This document shows, one piece after another, positions 58,480 through 64,000 of a stretch of DNA of 64,000 nt. The stretch lies in assembly GCA_050084515.1 (NCBI GenBank), contig CM114271.1:49972001-50036000 (forward strand), read 5' to 3'. The notes below the pieces were generated by a model. It saw nothing but the letters and a program-made list of their open reading frames with translations. It made no database searches and was not told where the DNA came from. The position numbers and the translations under genes were made by a program. This stretch comes from Blasia pusilla. Lineage: Eukaryota > Marchantiophyta > Marchantiopsida > Blasiales. How positions within the stretch are numbered: position 1 is the first letter of the stretch; every line of letters starts with the position of its first letter.

Positions 58480-59448
58480 GCTCAGCCACTCCCAAGATGA
58501 GGATCCATGTCAGGTAGTTCAGGTCCATCACCTGACGATGGTACTGCCGTCACCTAATGGTACTGCCGTCACTCCTGTGGGAAATCCCATCGCTCGCTCT
58601 CTCTCATTGACGTTGGGCTCCACTAACCATTGAACCTAGTCATCCCAAACCAAGCCAGGACCGGCCTCTTTGTATGCATAGGAAGCGGGAAAACTCACAA
58701 ACGTGGGCAAGGCTGCCTGCGGCTTGCCTACCCTGTTGACCACAGTCAATGGTGGTCGATCATCGTGCCTCACTGCCTGTGATTGATGACCTGGATCTTG
58801 AATGGAATACTCTAACAAATGGGAGGGGCGCTCCACTCTCGCATACGCCCTCCGTAACACCGCATGGGGCACCAAGTTGGTCCACCATAGACGCGGGCAA
58901 TGGGCTCTAGAACCTACACTCGCCGCATCCAAGAACACTGCTGGGCCGATCCTGGCATGCACTTGATGAGCACTCGTCACCACCCGTGACCGGGAGTCTC
59001 CTAAGATCGACACATTCTCCAGAATGTAGGATGGAGAATGAGACTGGTGCTCCTGCAACTTCCGTAAGACCCTCAACATCTCCCAAAACAACCTGGACCG
59101 AGTGTCAGTCAACCCGCTGTCTCGTCCAGCACTCGATTGGCCCTGACATGGCCAACCGGCAATGACCAAATCAATGGTCCCTACCCGCTCTAAGTCCTGC
59201 GCCCCCAACAACAAAATATCCCTCAGTAGGGAACTCTGGTACCCATGTATTACGGACGCAGACAATAAGTCGGGGAAACGTAGGCGCCTTGCAACATCAT
59301 CACTCTCCACATACAGGTACTGTTGTACTCGCACTCCTGCTTGCAAAATACCAGCTAACCCGGTGCTAATCCCTCCAAAGAGATCTAACACTCGAATACC
59401 CTCCTCCGGGGTACACCACACAATGGGTGTGGTATCCAAGGGTATCAT
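58480..59448 (-). pseudogene. Copy D C5-cytosine methyltransferase domain (DNMT3-like), best preserved
   Basis: One uninterrupted frame of 270 codons from 59,448: motif I VLDLFGGISTGLAGIL, a motif II-like acidic residue in YLYVESDD, IDLVIAGWPCQGQSSAG (motif IV with catalytic Cys), TRSRLFWEMLRVL, ILENVSILGDSRSR (motif VI), LDAASVGSRAHCPRLWW (motif VIII) and TFVSFPASYAY. A TAG at about 58,636-58,638 interrupts the frame, which then continues LVEPNVNERERAMGFPTG. A 17-bp tandem duplication (GGTACTGCCGTCAC) near 58,540-58,575 damages the final segment. The catalytic core is therefore readable in full in a single frame. Known DNMT3-type enzymes methylate cytosine de novo; whether this one does is inference. 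Confidence 0.92.
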
Positions 59449-59726
59449 CGTAGCACTCCTTGCTACCTCGGGGTCCTTAGACCCGTCACGCTCCGGTGCA
59501 AACGCCTCCCTCCACGTGGACTCTAACGGGTTGCAAGTTGCACTCGGACTCTAACAGACGATGGTACTCCGTGGCTTAGCAACCCACGTGTCCAAGTCCC
59601 AAAATTTGCAACCCGTCGAACTCCGACAAGTTGCAACATGATTGAATCCATTGTGTCAGACAATCTCACCTACCAAACAGCATCTTGTTAGTCAAATTTT
59701 GTAAGGAGAATAACGGTCACTATTCA

Positions 59727-59738
59727 CTATAAATTAAA
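59727..59738 (+). promoter_or_regulatory. Probable TATA box of SWIM transposase copy 2
   Basis: CTATAAATTAAA, 77 bp before the ATG at 59,804, matches the box at 23,381. The leader between them is a CATTC(C/T) repeat, longer than in copy 1. Confidence 0.65.
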
Positions 59739-59803
59739 CATTCTCATTCCCATTCCCATTCTTATTCTTATTCTCATTCTCCACCTGGTGGAATCATCTG
59801 GGA

Positions 59804-62800
59804 ATGGATAATTATGTAAAACTCACTTGTGGGAGTCATCTAGCGGCCCTTCCTCAATCAGAAATAATTGGACCGCAAGCTCCTGAGTCTTACATACCAG
59901 TGGAGGAAAATTTCCTCTCATTGCGATTTCTTCTCCAAATTGGAACAATCTTTTTTTCCAAGGATGTTAGGGTGGACGATACAGAGGACGTTGTAGATGA
60001 GATAGTCCAGCCAGTGATAACAGACTGTAAAGTATGGGATCTCTACCTCTAAAAAATGGTCAATACAAAGTTTATGGCTTGCCTCTAAATTCCTTTGTTT
60101 CCCAAGAAGACGGTCCGGAATTTCCTAGTGCACCGAGCTCTACGTTTGCCACTCCCAGCTCTTTAGATCCAACATCGAATCCAACTTCACAAGTTTGTAA
60201 CAAAGTTGTACTTCTTGAAGATATTCCAGATGTCTTCAACCTCAGTGGATCTGTCGGACACCAACCGGGCCTTGTCTCTTCCTAGTTGTTCCTCTTGCAA
60301 GTATCACGCAATAGTTTGCTATCGTGTCTGCCCTTTAAAATTTTCAAGCACATTCTTGTCGATAAGCTATCACCCACGTAAGATGGTAATTTCAATTTTG
60401 AGTTGCCTCCACTTGCTGGTCCTGCTCAAAAGAAAGATGGAGAACGCTTGAAGGGTATGGACAGAAAGTCTGATTGTCATCGATGGTGCAGGCTTCAACA
60501 GACTAGTGCTTCAATTCCGGATGGTCCTTGGATTGTTTCTCGCCGCGTTGGAGCCGTGGAGTGTAGAAGTCTAGGCTGCTCATATCTAGAGCGCAATGGG
60601 CGAGTCAATAGGTTGCAATTCCATATGAGGTCGGTGCGACCATACCGCCGGGAGGCCATCGATGTCTTCATTGTCAAGCATCCCCTTTCTGCGTTGGAGC
60701 GTGTCCTGCATACATATTTTTCATTGTGCACAACTTTCGTTCTACGTCCAAGTACACCAGGCTGGTAGTTCATGTTGGCTCCCACATTCATCTTGTTACC
60801 GGTGCAATTCACATACACATCAAGGAGGATGTGGCAAAGAAAGTGGCCGAGGTATATAGAAACTCTCCGGAATCAAAGCCCGGAGTGATCAAGTTAACAA
60901 CAACATCACAAATTTGTGAACAAGTGCTTGGAATCCTTGGGCAAGGCGAGATCACGGCAACAGAGGAGAAACAACTCTCGGAAAATCTTGCATTTCCCGC
61001 TGATCCTGAATGCTTCCGGAACTTGCTGCGTCAAATATGGGTACTTGATGGAAAGGCTGCTGAAATGGATGCCATTGCGAGAATCAAGGCCAACTCTAGA
61101 TTTCCATTTATTCAGAGATGGAAGTTCATGGGCCAGGGAGGCGAAGGATCCAGGGCTTATGTCTACAAAATGTCAATTACAGGGCCGTCGAGTGGCCTCG
61201 ATCTTATAGATCGAATGAGGGAAGGGGAAGATCTCTACTGCAGCTGGGTAAGCTTTGATATTTGCTATAGAGTGTTGAATGGATGGTTGACCATGGGTGC
61301 TCACGTTTAGAACCATGTGGAGAAGGGACTCAAAACTATATTTGTGTGTGAGGTAAAAGCAGAAGACGTTGGAAGTTTGAAGATGTGTTGGTTACTCTTA
61401 TTGGAGGTGGTGAAGGAAAACAAAAGGCCACCTCCGGAAATTTATGGATTCATGGCGGACAATGCACAACCTGGATGGATTGCTATCAGGGAAGTGTTAT
61501 GGGGTGGAGAGGTTCAACCTGAGAGGGAAAGATTGGATGCTTTCCATTGGCAATAGTCTGTGACCCGGTACACCAAATCTTGCATCAAGGAGAATAAGAG
61601 AACAGAGCATGTCACTCTACTCCAACGCTGCAAGGACAGCAAAACTTTGAAACATGCCATGGAGTGCCAAGAAGAACTTTATGGGTGGTGAAGGAAGCAT
61701 GATATTGTGGGGAAGTACAAAAAGTTGAGCTCTTGGCTCAGTTGGTGGACTGTACGAATGAGACAATGGGGAAACTTCATGCGGCAGGTGAGTTCAATAT
61801 TTTGTCCTTTCAAGCTCATGGTAAGAATTGTTTGAAAAGTTGCAGCTCAAGTTGAGAAGCGTGGGAACTATAAGGATTTCAAACCATAGCAACCAAGCAA
61901 TCTGTCGGATGCGACTGGTTGCCTAAGTGTGCAACGCGTCGGAAACCGACAGGTTGCATCAAGAATGTTTGTGCAACCCTTCAAAAATCGACTGGTTGCA
62001 TGAGTGTCACACCCGTCGGAGCCCGACAGGATGCATGAGGAATGTTTGTGCAACCCGTCGGATCCCGACGGGTTGCAAGTTGCATGTATACAAGGCATGC
62101 AAATAGTTTGATCCGGATGGGTTGCAAGCCCTAAGGGTGCAAGTTAACTTGATCTGTAACCCGTCGGATTCCGACAAGTTACGTCTGTCTGCAACCTTTC
62201 GGATTCCGACTAGTTGCATGTGTCTCCGACTCCTCGCATTCAAACAGGTTGCGGCTGTCTCCAACTCCTTGGATCCAGACATGTTGCATTAGTCCAAGTT
62301 AACTGGAACCCGTCGAATTCCAACAAGTTGCAAAGTTTCGTGTGTGGACACTTCTTGCATGCCAACGGAATCCGATAGGTTGCACAAGGATTTTCGAGAC
62401 CGGACCGGCCTGCTTCTCACAGCCCGTCCGATTTTGACGGATTGCAGTAACAGGTTCCTAGGTGGTGGGTTGCAATAAGAGGTTCCTAGGAAATTCCAAG
62501 GATGCCTCCGACTTGCAACCCGTTTCAAGTGAGAGGCTGGAAAATCCATGCATGATCAGTCCGATTTCGATGACTTGCACTTGGATCTTCCAGCCCGGAG
62601 TGGCCAAAGTTACTTGCAACCCGTCTGAATGCGACGGGTTGCACTAGGTGGTTCCTAGGTGTTGCAACACGTCAGAAACCGATGGGTTGCACAGTCATTC
62701 ATGGGATGCCTTTGACTTGCACCCCGTCTGGTTCCGACAGGTTGCTTTTTTTCTTCGCTTATAGAGCTATTTTTGTTCCCTTCTCATATTGCCGTCGTTG

Positions 62801-64000
62801 TAGGGATTGAACATTCATGAAAATGCCCACTGCCCCAACACAAGGGGAGTAGAGAGTTTTCATTCCTCCTAGAGATCGTCACAAGCATGCCAAAGAATTT
62901 CACTTGTGGAGGGATGGCAACAAGACCAAGCAAGAGCAATCCTACAATCTACAGCATCCCATATCTTCCTCACAAAAGGCATAACTAAAGGAAAGGGGCC
63001 TTTGATTTACAAGCTCTATGTCAAGGCAGCTGTGAGATCTGGTGATGAGAAACTCTATGTAGAAGCCTTCAATCGGTGCGTAGCTGGAACTCCCCTCAAG
63101 CAAGATGTCCACATTGGTGGGGATATTCGTGGGCGTGTTTCAAGACGTCCCATACAGATGGTGGTAGAGCAGTCCGAGCAAGACTCGTGGAGACTAGATA
63201 AGTATCTTGACTTCAGGCAAGTGAAGAGCCTTCATCAAGGACCAAACCCAGTGATTTATTTGGATGAAGAAATTACGCCGCCCAGGTATTTGGAGACCCC
63301 GTATTGCTCCCAAATTTGAGTAGAAGTAACTTCTCCAAAATCAGTGAATGTTTTATTTCAAAAGCCCTCCGTTGCTGGAAGTTTGCAACATCCGGTCTTT
63401 GGGGTAGTTTAACATTATGGGATTTCGGTCATTGAGGTGGATTGCAACCTCAAAAGGTGGCATATATCTCGGAGCAACCCTAGATGTGGACCCACTTGTA
63501 GGGCAGGATCTGATGGCATTAGGAGAGCATGTGGCACTTTCCTAAATAAGAACTATACAAGGACTAGACGACCACTGCCTGGCTTCTGGGGACTCAAAAC
63601 CTTTGATCATTTCACGAGGACCAAGGATCAATTGAAGTACTTCTTCTACCCAAATGAATCCTGCACTATTCGAAAGTCTTATCCGGCTGCCATTGGAGCT
63701 CTAGGGAATACCCCCACGATTTGGCCCATTGTTGCTGGTATGAATTGCACTCAAGACGAAGTGGACAATCTTACAAGTGTCGGTTTCAGACTCGTAGACG
63801 GAGGAAGTTTGGAGCATGTTCGCATTACAAAGACCTTTGCATTTTGGATTCAACCCAAGATTGATGTCGACATGTACCTCGAGAAGGTGGATGATCTCAA
63901 TCCACTATTTCTGTTTGAGTCTAGAAATGGGATGAAGAGAAACAGAATGTGTAGGCCAACGGTGAAGAGAGCAAAGCGAATCGCATCAGCTCGGGAGGCA
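59804..64000 (+). pseudogene. SWIM-type MULE transposase, copy 2 (partial)
   Basis: Starts MDNYVKLTCGSHLAALPQSE like copy 1. Compared with copy 1 it shows a cleaner central part: 60,726-61,310 is one frame containing SRFPFIQRWKFMGQGGEGSR, then a TAG at 61,308-61,310 where copy 1 has Tyr, then GLKTIFVCEVKAEDVGSLKM and GFMADNAQPGWIAIREVLWG to a stop at 61,554. The 1,016-bp intron (61,788-62,803; GTGAGT...GTTGTAG) follows, then exon 2 with IYKLYVKAAVRSGDEKLYV, DVHIGGDIRGRVSRRPIQMV and, to the window end, AFWIQPKIDVDMYLEKVDDL. The SWIM finger would lie beyond the window. Frame differences between the two copies suggest both are dead. Confidence 0.8.
61788..62803 (+). repeat. Expanded palindrome-filled intron of transposase copy 2
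   Basis: About sixteen palindrome-family units between 61,890 and 62,760, for example GCAACCCGTCGGATCCCGACG...GGTTGC around 62,050, many degenerate. The splice sites match those of the 474-bp intron in copy 1. Confidence 0.75.

Larger units (their letters stand above)
54182..59530 (-). mobile_element. Ty3/gypsy element copy D with C5 methyltransferase and PHD finger, 5'-truncated
   Basis: Minus-strand order: methyltransferase (59,448-58,480), reverse transcriptase (58,180-57,220), RNase H (57,167-56,700), integrase (56,478-55,300), PHD finger (55,300-55,145), polypurine tract, 3' LTR. The element is cut at about 59,525, some 80 bp upstream of the methyltransferase start, where the second SWIM element begins; protease and gag are missing. 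Confidence 0.9.
59525..64000 (+). mobile_element. Second copy of the SWIM MULE (left part cut, runs off the window)
   Basis: Sequence homologous to 23.28-27.1 kb of the inner MULE, starting inside the palindrome-rich upstream region and continuing past the window end. The antisense gene and left terminus are absent; the junction with copy D at about 59,525 lies in a stretch of palindrome half-sites (TCTAACGGGTTGC, GCAACCCGTCG). Confidence 0.82.

Noticed and set aside
33597-59448. Plant DRM-type methyltransferase
   Set aside because: DRM enzymes have motifs VI-X before I-V. Here motif I comes first and the IX/X-like end comes last, as in DNMT3.

Overview
The window is eukaryotic nuclear DNA made almost entirely of nested, decayed transposable elements. 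Spliceosomal-type introns, plant-type Mutator-like (MULE) transposases with SWIM zinc fingers, Ty3/gypsy elements and a DNMT3-like methyltransferase point to a large streptophyte genome. I favour a non-flowering lineage such as a charophyte alga, bryophyte or lycophyte; the species is a guess. No tRNA, rRNA or CRISPR was seen, and no intact host gene.

Layout. 0-10.2 kb: a dead Ty3/gypsy pol fragment (1.27-2.46 kb), a perfect 26-bp hairpin (3.34 kb), dispersed repeats, an unrecognised exon-like stretch (7.95-8.65 kb) and a 1,005-bp solo LTR with a 5-bp target duplication (9.19-10.20 kb). 10.9-39.2 kb: an outer MULE (possibly with a BED-finger gene) split twice. A 12,513-bp inner MULE sits in its transposase exon (15,316-27,828, 9-bp duplication TTTGATGAT), and gypsy copy A sits in a late intron (29.7-38.6 kb). 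The inner MULE carries a SWIM transposase (+), a region on the opposite strand that resembles a permuted amino-type DNA methyltransferase, and dozens of about 27-bp palindromes, some arranged in larger foldbacks. 41-52.3 kb: gypsy copy B (-), broken by a second solo LTR and an AT-rich block. 54.2-59.5 kb: gypsy copy D (-), the best preserved, cut at its 5' side by a second copy of the SWIM element (59.5 kb to the window end).

The main result is the gypsy family. Its three copies share the order gag, protease, C5-cytosine methyltransferase (DNMT3-like, motifs I, IV, VI, VIII and the IX/X region in native order), reverse transcriptase, RNase H, integrase. In the two copies that keep the 3' end, the integrase is followed by a PHD finger instead of a chromodomain. 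A retrotransposon that writes cytosine methylation and may read histone marks fits self-methylation or chromatin targeting. I recall published DNMT-carrying retrotransposons in charophytes and dinoflagellates, so capture itself may not be new, but this architecture with a terminal PHD deserves checking. All copies here carry stops or frameshifts.
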